Of a stretch of DNA of 64,000 bases, positions 17,575 through 25,464 are shown piece after piece. The first letter of the stretch is position 1. Every line of letters begins with the position of its first letter. Under the pieces are notes generated by a model. The model did not search any database and had not been told where the DNA came from. It saw only the letters and a list, made by a program, of their open reading frames with translations. Both the position numbers and the translations under genes were made by a program. Source of the stretch: an uncultured Bifidobacterium sp. (lineage in GTDB: Bacteria > Actinomycetota > Actinomycetes > Actinomycetales > Bifidobacteriaceae); assembly GCF_959020145.1 (NCBI RefSeq), contig NZ_CAUEQY010000007.1, positions 1-64,000 on the forward strand, written 5' to 3'.

Positions 17575-19230
17575 TTACTTATTCTTGGAGATCTGCCACA
17601 ACGGCAGCACCGTCTGGCTGAGCTTGCTGGGGAAGCCCTGCACGTGCTTGTCGACGGCCACCGTCACGCGGTAGCCGAACAGCCAGTCCGCCGGCGCGTC
17701 CTCGCTTACGGCCTTCGCCGCCTGCTTCAGGTATTTCGCGCTGTCGGCCTCGTCGGTGGCTTCCAAAGCCTTGGCGTACAGTTCCTGCGCCTGCTTGCCG
17801 TCGTAATGGTAGTAGTAGTCCGGCGTGGTCCACTTGTAAAAGTCGTGGCTTTCGGCGTGGTCCACCAATGACAGCTCGTAGTCGCCGTTGGCGTGCACGT
17901 TCTGCAGCCATGTGGAGAATTCCACATAGTCGATCTTCAAATCGATGCCGATTTTGGCGAGCTGGCTTTTAAGCTGGTCGCCCAGTTCGGTGCCGTACGT
18001 GTTGGCGTAGGTGAGGGTGAGCCGCAACGGCTTGTCGGTGGTATAACCGGCTTCCTTCATAAGTTCCTTGGCCTTGTCCACGTTGTACGGGTACAGGCCG
18101 GTCAGGTCCTCGTAACCGGGGTCGACGGACGGGATCGGACCGCCGAGCGCGTAGTCGACGTTGCCTCGGGAGGCGATAATCTCCTTGTGGTTGATGGCGT
18201 AGCGGATGGCCTGACGGACGCGCTTGTCCTTGAGTTTGGCGTTCGTGCAGTTGAAGGCGAGGACGAACTTGTCGCTGCCGTCGGCCGCGGACACCGTGTA
18301 TGTGCTGGCATCCAATGATTTGGCGAGCGTGGCGTTCACCGGGGAAAGCACGTCGACGTCACCGCTTTTCAGCGCGTTGACCGCTGCGTTGTCGTCGGTG
18401 AGGAAGCGGATCACCACGTTCTGGGTGGCGGGCTTGTGTGCGGTTCCCCAATATTTCGGATTGGCTTTGAGCACCATTTTGCTGGCCGAGTCGAAGGATT
18501 CGACGGTATACGGGCCGGAGCCGACCGCTTCGGTTTTCGCGTTGTATTTGGCGTTTTTGTCGAACACGAGGCCAGGACGTCCGGTCAGATACCACAGCAG
18601 GTTGGAGTCGGGGGTGGAAAGGGTGAGCTTGACCGTGTTGGCGTCCACCGCTTCGGCTTTGCTCAGGCTTTCCACCTGGTTGGCGTTGTAGTACTGCTTC
18701 TCCTTGAGCTGGTTGATGGACCAGGCCACGTCGTCAGCGTCGAGCTTGTCGCCGTTGGAGAAGGTCATGTTCTGGTTGAGATGGAAGGTGTAGGTCTTGC
18801 CGTCCTTGGAAATGTCCCAGGATTTCGCGAGGCCCGGCTGCACTTTGTTGTCGGAGTCGCGCGACAGCAGCGCTTCGTAGACGTTGCCGATCAGCACCTG
18901 TTCGATGGCCGATCCGGACTGGTGGCGGATGTCGAGGCTGACCGGGGCGAGTTTGAGCCCGATGGTGACGGTGTCGGCTTTAGTTACGCCGGAAGTGTTC
19001 GCGTCATCGTTTTTGCCGCGCGTCACTGCAATGGCGACGATCACCGCGACGGCGGCGATGATGGCGATCAACGCGATAAGCCACTTCTTCGGGCCTTGCG
19101 ATTTCGCGCCGTTCGACGATTTCGCACGCGCGTTCAGAGTGGCGTCGGTGCTTGCCGTGGACTGCGGCTGCTGTTCGTTCTCCTGTTTGGTTGCGTCGGC
19201 TTCGCCGTGCGCACCGGTAGGTGACGACAT
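17575..19230 (-). CDS. Oligopeptide-type solute-binding protein with an N-terminal membrane anchor
   Basis: This 551-residue SBP_bac_5-family protein delivers peptides (or another family substrate) to the permeases encoded just downstream. Family features include the SLDIRHQSGSAIEQVLIGNVYEAL segment region after the anchor and the long two-lobed fold. Unusually, there is no signal peptide with lipobox. Residues 1-48 are a hydrophilic Ser/Thr/Gln/Ala-rich segment, followed by one hydrophobic helix at about 50-70, starting KKWLIALIAIIAA, and then charged residues. The start at 19230 is backed by AGAGGAG. The open frame extends far upstream but only as antisense of coaBC. First gene of the operon. 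Confidence 0.88.
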   Translation of the reverse strand: MSSPTGAHGEADATKQENEQQPQSTASTDATLNARAKSSNGAKSQGPKKWLIALIAIIAAVAVIVAIAVTRGKNDDANTSGVTKADTVTIGLKLAPVSLDIRHQSGSAIEQVLIGNVYEALLSRDSDNKVQPGLAKSWDISKDGKTYTFHLNQNMTFSNGDKLDADDVAWSINQLKEKQYYNANQVESLSKAEAVDANTVKLTLSTPDSNLLWYLTGRPGLVFDKNAKYNAKTEAVGSGPYTVESFDSASKMVLKANPKYWGTAHKPATQNVVIRFLTDDNAAVNALKSGDVDVLSPVNATLAKSLDASTYTVSAADGSDKFVLAFNCTNAKLKDKRVRQAIRYAINHKEIIASRGNVDYALGGPIPSVDPGYEDLTGLYPYNVDKAKELMKEAGYTTDKPLRLTLTYANTYGTELGDQLKSQLAKIGIDLKIDYVEFSTWLQNVHANGDYELSLVDHAESHDFYKWTTPDYYYHYDGKQAQELYAKALEATDEADSAKYLKQAAKAVSEDAPADWLFGYRVTVAVDKHVQGFPSKLSQTVLPLWQISKNK

Positions 19231-19431
19231 GGGATTTCTCCTCTTCGTATTTTCGATTATGTGTTGTGATTGCGGTTGACCGCCTGCGTGAGGTCGATCA
19301 CCACGGCCTGATTCTACTGTCCGCCATACCCGCGGCCCGTTCGGATTCGCCTGCAAAGCGCGCGGAGGCTTCGGCCCGGTTATATACTTGACGCAGTCGC
19401 GGCAGGTCACAACGAGAAGGACGGTTGATCC

Positions 19432-20712
19432 ATGGCGCATATTCTTTTGGGGGTCACCGGCAGCATCGCCGCGTTCAAGGCCTGCCATCTCGCCTCCGAT
19501 TGGAGCAAGCAGGGGCATGAGGTGCGTGTGGTGATGACCGCCGCCGCACAGGAGTTCGTCACTCCCCTGACGTTCAATTCCCTCACCCACACGCCGACAC
19601 GCACGTCCATGTTCGCCGCCGGACATCGTCCCGGCGCTACGGCCGACGTGGCACCCGGACCGGACGGTCCGCTGCAGATCAGCCACGTGGCCGACGCGAA
19701 GTGGGCGAATCTGCTGGCAGTCGCTCCGGCGAGCGCCGATATCATCGCGAAAATCGCCTGCGGCATCGCCGATGACCAGCTGACCAGCACCATACTCGCG
19801 TACGACAAGGGACCGAAGATCCTGTGCCCCGCCATGAACGTGCATATGTATGAAAACGCCGTGACGCAACGCAATCTCAATACCTGCCGTGAGCTCGGTT
19901 GGACGATTGTGGAGCCGGAAAGCGGCATGCTGGCCTGCGGCGACGCCGGCAAGGGACGTATGGAGGAGCCGGCACGCATCGAAACGGCGGTGGAAGCGCT
20001 GCTGCTTGCGAATCGTCCGGAAAGTGAGCTGCCGCTTAAGGGACTTGCCGTGCTCGTCACCGCCGGCCCGACGCAGGAGCCGCTTGATCCGGTGCGGTTC
20101 CTCACCAACCATTCCACCGGCAAGATGGGGTATGCCTTGGCCGAACAGGCACGCGATCTGGGCGCGCAGGTGACGCTTGTGTCCGGTCCGGTGGCGTTGG
20201 ACGCCCCGTATGGCGTGGATGTGGTCGATGTCACGACCGCACGGGATATGTTCGATGTGGTGACGAGCCGTTTCTCGGACACGGACATCACCGTCATGGC
20301 CGCGGCCGTCGGCGATTTCCGTACGGTCGAGCAGGCCCGGGACAAGATCAAGAAGAACGGGCGCAGCGGCATCGAGCTCGAGCTCACGTCGAATCCGGAT
20401 ATTCTGGCTTGGGCCGGCGAGCATAAGCGGCCGGACCAGACATTGTGCGGATTCGCCATGGAGACGCGCGACCTTGAGGCCAACGCGGCGAAGAAGCTTA
20501 ACGGCAAGCATTGCGACATGCTGGTGGCCAACAATCTGCGCACCCCCGGCGCCGGTTTCGCAGCGGACACGAACGTGGTGACGGTGCTGACGCCGGGCGA
20601 AACCGCAGACAGGCCAAGCATCGAACGATGGAGCAAGATGGGCAAGGACGCACTTGCGAAACGTATTCTTGTCAAGCTCGCAGCCATGCGTGCGGACGGC
20701 GAACGGCGCTAA
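19432..20712 (+). CDS. coaBC: Bifunctional phosphopantothenoylcysteine decarboxylase / phosphopantothenate-cysteine ligase
   Basis: CoaBC performs two successive steps of coenzyme A synthesis: ligating cysteine to phosphopantothenate and decarboxylating the product. The 426-residue protein has an N-terminal flavodoxin-like CoaC half, with GVTGSIAAFKA at the start, the PAMNVHMYENA motif and the active-site cysteine in LACGDAGKGRM. The C-terminal CoaB half begins with VLVTAGPTQEPLDPVRFLTN and includes NHSTGKMGYALA. AAGGA precedes the ATG. It is followed by coaX after 91 bp on the same strand, grouping two steps of the pathway. Divergent from the oligopeptide operon. Confidence 0.96.
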   Translation: MAHILLGVTGSIAAFKACHLASDWSKQGHEVRVVMTAAAQEFVTPLTFNSLTHTPTRTSMFAAGHRPGATADVAPGPDGPLQISHVADAKWANLLAVAPASADIIAKIACGIADDQLTSTILAYDKGPKILCPAMNVHMYENAVTQRNLNTCRELGWTIVEPESGMLACGDAGKGRMEEPARIETAVEALLLANRPESELPLKGLAVLVTAGPTQEPLDPVRFLTNHSTGKMGYALAEQARDLGAQVTLVSGPVALDAPYGVDVVDVTTARDMFDVVTSRFSDTDITVMAAAVGDFRTVEQARDKIKKNGRSGIELELTSNPDILAWAGEHKRPDQTLCGFAMETRDLEANAAKKLNGKHCDMLVANNLRTPGAGFAADTNVVTVLTPGETADRPSIERWSKMGKDALAKRILVKLAAMRADGERR

Positions 20713-20726
20713 CCGCAGCATTTTCG

Positions 20727-20763
20727 AATCGCAATAACCGTATCAATCGCAATAATCGCAATA
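20727..20763 (+). repeat. Short direct repeats between coaBC and coaX
   Basis: The word AATCGCAATA occurs at 20727, 20745 and 20754, spacings of 18 and 9 bases. It lies in the 91-bp gap between coaBC and coaX, just before the AAGGAG of coaX. It may be a chance low-complexity stretch or a repeated protein or RNA contact site. Confidence 0.5.
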
Positions 20764-20803
20764 TTTCAACGGAACTTCCGCAAAACGCGAAGGAGAACGC
20801 AAC

Positions 20804-21574
20804 ATGCTTCTGATGGCTGTGGATATCGGCAACACGAACGTCGTGATCGGTTTCATCGACGATGGGCGCATCGCGGGCACGTACCGCATCACCACGAAGG
20901 CGAACCACACGTCCGACGAATACGGGCTGATGATCACGCAGTTCCTGGCTTTGAGCGGCTACAAGCCGGCGGATGTCGATGATGTGATCATTTCGTCCGT
21001 GGTGCCGAAGGTCATGCATTCGTTCCGTGCGAGCATCGTGAAGTTCCTCGACATCGATCCGATGATCGTGGGACCGGGCATCAAAACGGGACTCAACATC
21101 CGCATGGACAATCCGCAGAACATGGGCGCGGACTGCATCGCCGACTGCGCGGGCGCGTATTACGAGTATGGCGGGCCGATTCTGGTGGCTGATTTCGGCA
21201 CGGCCACCACGTTCAACTACGTCACCGCGGACGCGTCGGTGATTTCCGGACTGATCACCACCGGTATCCGCACCGCCGCGGCCGCACTGTGGGAAGGGAC
21301 GGCGCAGCTGCCGGAAGTGGAGATCACCCGTCCAAAGTCGATTCTGGCGAAGTCCACGAAACCGGCCATGCAGGCGGGCCTGTACTACAACTTCCTCGGC
21401 GGCATCGAACGCACGATCGCGCAGTTCCATAAGGAGATCGACGAGGATTTCCGTGTGGTGGCGACGGGCGGATTGAGCCGCGTGTTCGCCGACGACACGA
21501 ACATGATCGACATTTACGATCCGGACCTGATTTTCAAGGGCATGCGGCACATCTACGACCGAAACGTCCGCTGA
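20804..21574 (+). CDS. coaX: Type III pantothenate kinase
   Basis: CoaX phosphorylates pantothenate, the first step of coenzyme A synthesis. It belongs to the ASKHA fold: the phosphate-1 motif is AVDIGNTNVVIG at the N-terminus, and the second acidic motif is VADFGTATTFN with the catalytic aspartate region around residue 129. The 256-residue length is standard. The type III enzyme is insensitive to CoA feedback and requires a monovalent cation, as known for the family. AAGGAGAACGCAAC precedes the ATG. Placed directly after coaBC. Confidence 0.95.
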   Translation: MLLMAVDIGNTNVVIGFIDDGRIAGTYRITTKANHTSDEYGLMITQFLALSGYKPADVDDVIISSVVPKVMHSFRASIVKFLDIDPMIVGPGIKTGLNIRMDNPQNMGADCIADCAGAYYEYGGPILVADFGTATTFNYVTADASVISGLITTGIRTAAAALWEGTAQLPEVEITRPKSILAKSTKPAMQAGLYYNFLGGIERTIAQFHKEIDEDFRVVATGGLSRVFADDTNMIDIYDPDLIFKGMRHIYDRNVR

Positions 21575-21628
21575 TTCAAGAGCCAGCGACGCGAACCGGC
21601 GATCATAGCCCGGCAATCTGAAAACCGA

Positions 21629-21660
21629 CGGCCTGCGGATAATGCGCTATCCGCAGGCCG
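21629..21660. terminator. Perfect hairpin between convergent genes
   Basis: A perfect 13-bp stem (CGGCCTGCGGATA and complement) with a 6-base loop lies between the stop of coaX and the stop of the minus-strand binding protein. On the minus strand it is followed by TCGGTTTTC. It probably serves both converging transcripts. Confidence 0.75.
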
Positions 21661-21687
21661 CAATCGATTAAACCAATTACACAGACG

Positions 21688-23121
21688 CTATTGGATGGTG
21701 AAGCCCTGGTTGGCTCCGTATTCTTTCAGGTCCTTCTGCCATAGGGCTATGCCGCCCTTAAGTTTGATGCGGTCGGACGATTCGGTGTTCTTCAACGCAT
21801 CGCCGATGTTGGAGGTGTCGGAGACCTGACCGCCTGCGGCGATGATGTTGAGCCTGTTCTGCTCTTTGCGCAGCAGGCTCGACCATTTGTAGGCCTTGCC
21901 CACCGTGGACCGGAAGTCGCTGCGCGCATACACTTCGAACGGCAGATACTGGTATCCGGTCGACACGTTCTCCGCGGCCTGGGACAGCACGCGGTTGTAT
22001 TCCTGCCCGCCGAAATAGGGCACTTCGATGCCACGGTCGTCGGTCACCGTGGTCTTGCTGAGGAATTTCGAATCGGATAGGGTGTTTTTGTCGGCTGGGA
22101 ACGCGCCGCCATCCACGCGGGTTGTGATGCCTTTGGCATTGTGGCAGGCGTATTCGATGAAACGGTATGAGGCTTCGGGTTTGCGGGAACGTTGCAGCAC
22201 GGCAAGGGCCGAACCGCCGTTTTCCGATGTGGTGGCCTTGCCGTCGGGCGTCGGCATCTGGGCCACGCGCCACAGGCCGGCCGCGCCGGGAATGTCGGAC
22301 ATGAGCAGCGAAGGCAGCCATGCGCCGGAGAACAGCGAGGCGACTTTGCCTTGTCCCACGGCCGATTTCCATCGATCCGACCATGACGTGAGGTTTGTTG
22401 CCACCAAACCCTCATCGATCATCTTCTGCCAGAATTCGGTGAATTCGCGGGTGCCTTTATCTTCGGTGAGTCTGATGGTCACGTTCTTGCCATCGTTGGA
22501 CGTGGAGAACGGGCGTCCGCCGGCGAGCCAGATCATCGTGTCGTAGAAGCTGGCGTCGCCGGAATCGGCGGTGATGTACACGCCGATTTTCTTGAGTTTT
22601 TTGGCGGCCTCGTAGTAGTCGTCCCATGTGCGGATCTTGGACGCGTCCACGCCAACCTGTTCGAACACGCTGTTGTTATAGAAGAAGGCCATCGGGCCGG
22701 AGTCCATGGGAAGCCCGTACACCCGTCCGTTGAGCTGCACCGACGCCCAGGTGCCGGGCGTGTAGAAATCGGCATAGCCTTCGGTTCTGCCGGTGATGGG
22801 CACGAGCTGGCTGCTGACCGCGTACTGGCGCAATGCGTAATATTCCAGCTGCACCACGTCGGGAATGCCGTAACCGTCTTGGATGGCGTTGTTGAGTTTG
22901 TCGTAACCGCTGGTGTTCTTCCAAACCACGTGGATGTCGGGATTGTCTTTTTCGAAGCCGGCGATGACCTGTTTCATGCTCGGCTCCCACGACCATACGG
23001 TGATCTGTGTGCGTGTGTCCGTATTGGCCCCGCATGCGGCGGCGCTGGCCGCCATGACGCCCGCGCAGCAGATGGCGATGAGCTGCTTCACCAGTTTCGC
23101 CGATTTCAGCACCACGCCCAC
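21688..23121 (-). CDS. Orphan sugar-type extracellular solute-binding lipoprotein
   Basis: This 477-residue protein resembles ABC family 1 (carbohydrate) binding proteins. It has a signal peptide ending in the lipobox region ASAAAC with Cys30, then ITVWSWEPSMKQVIAGFEKDNPDI, the classic N-terminal strand and helix of family 1 proteins. No permease or ATPase gene for a sugar transporter lies next to it: coaX converges from one side and sstT is upstream. It probably works with a transporter encoded elsewhere. The start is GTG, at 23121 directly behind GGAGG or two codons later at better spacing. A TATAAT-like -10 is at 23163-23168. Confidence 0.85.
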   Translation of the reverse strand: MGVVLKSAKLVKQLIAICCAGVMAASAAACGANTDTRTQITVWSWEPSMKQVIAGFEKDNPDIHVVWKNTSGYDKLNNAIQDGYGIPDVVQLEYYALRQYAVSSQLVPITGRTEGYADFYTPGTWASVQLNGRVYGLPMDSGPMAFFYNNSVFEQVGVDASKIRTWDDYYEAAKKLKKIGVYITADSGDASFYDTMIWLAGGRPFSTSNDGKNVTIRLTEDKGTREFTEFWQKMIDEGLVATNLTSWSDRWKSAVGQGKVASLFSGAWLPSLLMSDIPGAAGLWRVAQMPTPDGKATTSENGGSALAVLQRSRKPEASYRFIEYACHNAKGITTRVDGGAFPADKNTLSDSKFLSKTTVTDDRGIEVPYFGGQEYNRVLSQAAENVSTGYQYLPFEVYARSDFRSTVGKAYKWSSLLRKEQNRLNIIAAGGQVSDTSNIGDALKNTESSDRIKLKGGIALWQKDLKEYGANQGFTIQ

Positions 23122-23162
23122 GGACCTCCGTTTTGTATTTCGCCTGCGATTACCACCATAAG

Positions 23163-23193
23163 ATTATACGGGTCATGCGGAAGCCACGCACAA
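23163..23193 (-). promoter_or_regulatory. Candidate promoter of the orphan binding protein
   Basis: On the minus strand a perfect TATAAT occurs at 23163-23168. The best upstream -35 match is TTGTGC at 23188-23193, with a long 19-base spacer. The -10 is good, the -35 weak, about 40 bases upstream of the start codon. Confidence 0.4.
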
Positions 23194-23239
23194 GCCTGGA
23201 AAGACTCCCCATATCCACCCAAATACGCCGAATGCGGAA

Positions 23240-23273
23240 GAACCGCTCCGGAAGCGAACTTCCAAAGCGGTTC
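23240..23273 (-). terminator. Hairpin downstream of sstT
   Basis: GAACCGCT pairs with AGCGGTTC, and inside them GGAAG pairs with CTTCC around a CGAA tetraloop; a 2-by-2 internal loop separates the helices. It follows the sstT stop. Only a short TTCTTCC tail follows on the minus strand. Confidence 0.6.
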
Positions 23274-23310
23274 CCTGCGATATCGCATCGGCGGCTAAGC
23301 CGGTACGCAA

Positions 23311-24603
23311 TCAAGCTTCGATGCCGAGCTTGGCGCGTTCCTTCTTGGAATACATGAAGGCCGGCAGCTGACGGCCCTGCTTGAGCCAGGCATGGTATTC
23401 GGCGGTGGCCGCGAACTCCACATCGGACGCGGAGTTCAGGCAGGTTTCCACGGAATCCTGGATGACGCCGATGATGAAGCCGACGCCCACCACCTGCATG
23501 GCGATGTCGTTGCTGATGCCGAACAGCGAGCAGGCCATCGGGATGAGCAGCAGCGAGCCGCCTGCCACGCCGGACGCGCCGCATGCGCCGAGCGCGGAGA
23601 CCACGGACAGCAGGATGGCCGCCGGCAGGGAGATCTGGATGCCGAGCGTGTTGGCGGCAGCCATGGCCATGATGGTGATGGTGATGGCCGCGCCGTTCAT
23701 GTTGATGGTGGCGCCCAGCGGAATGGACACGGAGTACATGTCCTTGTCAAGCCCGAGCTTCTCGCACAGCTGCATGTTGACGGGGATGTTCGCAGCGGAG
23801 GAGCGGGTGAAGAACGCGGTCAGGCCGGATTCCTTGAAGCAGCGGTAGACCAGCGGGTACGGGTTGCGGCGCAGGAAGATGAAGATGACGAACGGGCCGA
23901 ACACGAGCACCATGAGCAGCATGGTGCCGACGAGCAGGAGCAGCAGGCTGCCGTACTTGGTGAACGCGGACAGGCCGTTGTCGGCCACGTTGGTGAACAC
24001 GAGGCCCATGATGCCGAACGGGGCGAGGTTGATGACCCAGCGGATCACCTGGGACACGGCGTCGGCCACGTTGGCCATGAACGCTTTGGAGCTTTCGTTG
24101 GCGATGGACTTCATGGCAAGTCCGAACAGGCAGGCCCACATCAGGATGCAGATGTAGTTGCCATCGATGATGGCCTGGATCGGATTGGCCACGATGTTGG
24201 TCAGCAGCGTCTGGATGACTTCGGAAAGGCCTTGCGGCACCACGTCGGCTTTGGCGGCCTTGCCCAAGGACAGGGTCTGCGGGAATAGACGGGATGTCAG
24301 CACGGCCACGACCGCTGCCAGGAACGTGGTGAACAGGTACAGGAACAGCACGGTGCCGAAACGGCGGTCGAGTTTCGACGTGCCCTGCGCAAGGGCGCTG
24401 GCCACCAGTACGAACACCAGAATCGGTGCCACGGCCTTCAACGCGGCCACGAACAGGGTGCCGAATTCGCCGATCCAGGTCACGTGGGGCATGGCCAATG
24501 CCAGCACGGTGCCGATGATCAGGCCGACGATGATACGGACGATCAGCGATGCGCCGTTGTAGATGTCGGCGACGCCGCGGACGGCTTTCGAGATTTTACC
24601 CAT
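23311..24603 (-). CDS. sstT: Sodium:serine/threonine symporter SstT
   Basis: This 430-residue member of the dicarboxylate/amino acid:cation symporter family imports serine and threonine with sodium. About eight helices plus reentrant loops are seen. The family's key segments are present: the serine-rich TRSSAANIPVN loop, the NMNGAAITITIMAMA helix (NMxGxA motif), and the second hairpin with GASGVAGGSLLLIP. The string KLGLDKDMYSVSIPLGATINMNG is of SstT rather than GltP type. It is a single gene with its own upstream region (24604-24711), which carries an element shared with the cbs upstream region. Confidence 0.92.
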   Translation of the reverse strand: MGKISKAVRGVADIYNGASLIVRIIVGLIIGTVLALAMPHVTWIGEFGTLFVAALKAVAPILVFVLVASALAQGTSKLDRRFGTVLFLYLFTTFLAAVVAVLTSRLFPQTLSLGKAAKADVVPQGLSEVIQTLLTNIVANPIQAIIDGNYICILMWACLFGLAMKSIANESSKAFMANVADAVSQVIRWVINLAPFGIMGLVFTNVADNGLSAFTKYGSLLLLLVGTMLLMVLVFGPFVIFIFLRRNPYPLVYRCFKESGLTAFFTRSSAANIPVNMQLCEKLGLDKDMYSVSIPLGATINMNGAAITITIMAMAAANTLGIQISLPAAILLSVVSALGACGASGVAGGSLLLIPMACSLFGISNDIAMQVVGVGFIIGVIQDSVETCLNSASDVEFAATAEYHAWLKQGRQLPAFMYSKKERAKLGIEA

Positions 24604-24711
24604 GGTTCTCTCTTACTCTCGTGATGCCGGAAACGCTCCGGCAAGTCAACAGAACGCCATGATAATCGGGCGTGTCGGACGAGATAGGGGAATGTCCAAA
24701 ATCGTGGGTTT

Positions 24712-25464
24712 CTATAAGCCCGCGCCCAACGGCACGTGCGATACGAATCGACGTGGCTCGCCGTTGAGCGGGTCATCGAATCGCAGTTCGCGCGCCACCA
24801 ATTCCAAGGGTTGCGAGAAGTCGTCGTACGCGCGCTGCACGATGTCCGGGTAGAAATCGTCGCCAAGAATCGGCAGACCGAGCGAATTCATATGGACGCG
24901 GAGCTGATGCGTCTTGCCGGTTTTTGGATGCAGCGTGTAATTCACGTACGGTCTGCCGGCAACGAAGCGGATGCCGCTTCCCCGTTCGATCAGCGTTTCC
25001 GCGTTGGGCACGTCGGCGCTTTCGTACGCCTGCAATCGTCCGCGATCCTTGTTGATATGCGACCTGCGTACCAGCGGAAACGGCAGGTGCCGGTCGATGC
25101 GCACCGCCGTTCCATATCGCGGCCGCTGCGTCGGGGCGAGCGGTGCCAGGCATTCGTAGGTTTTGACGGTTTTGCGATTTTGGAACAGCATCTGGTACGC
25201 GCCTCGCGCAGACGGATTACGTACGAACACGACGACGCCTGCGGTCAGTCGGTCCAAACGGTGCGCCGGCGTGATGTTCGGCTCGTCGTACCGCTCGCAC
25301 AACCGGACCAGCGCGGTTTCGCGATACCACATGCCGCGTGGCGTGGTGGCGAGGAAATGCGGCTTGTCGATGACGATGATGTTCTCGTCCTCGTACAGAA
25401 CCTCATATTCGAAGGGAATATGAGGTTCCTCGAGCACGTAACGGTGCCTGCGTTCGTTACTCAA
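24712..25464 (-). CDS. RluA-family RNA pseudouridine synthase
   Basis: This enzyme of up to 250 residues isomerises uridine to pseudouridine in rRNA or tRNA. The catalytic aspartate lies in HRLDRLTAGVVVFV, the RluA/RsuA signature. The later motif GKTHQLRVHMNSLGLPILGDDFYP is also diagnostic of RluA. There is no N-terminal S4 domain. The target uridine is unknown. No ATG begins the frame: TTG at 25464 overlaps the end of glmS by 8 bases, and a GTG nine codons later is an alternative, so the exact start is unsure. It probably shares the glmS transcript. Confidence 0.85.
   Translation of the reverse strand: MSNERRHRYVLEEPHIPFEYEVLYEDENIIVIDKPHFLATTPRGMWYRETALVRLCERYDEPNITPAHRLDRLTAGVVVFVRNPSARGAYQMLFQNRKTVKTYECLAPLAPTQRPRYGTAVRIDRHLPFPLVRRSHINKDRGRLQAYESADVPNAETLIERGSGIRFVAGRPYVNYTLHPKTGKTHQLRVHMNSLGLPILGDDFYPDIVQRAYDDFSQPLELVARELRFDDPLNGEPRRFVSHVPLGAGL

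Noticed and set aside
19231..20721. N-terminal extension of the oligopeptide-binding protein frame by about 500 codons
   Set aside because: The extension is antisense to coaBC, lacks recognisable domains, and the start at 19230 has a proper ribosome site.
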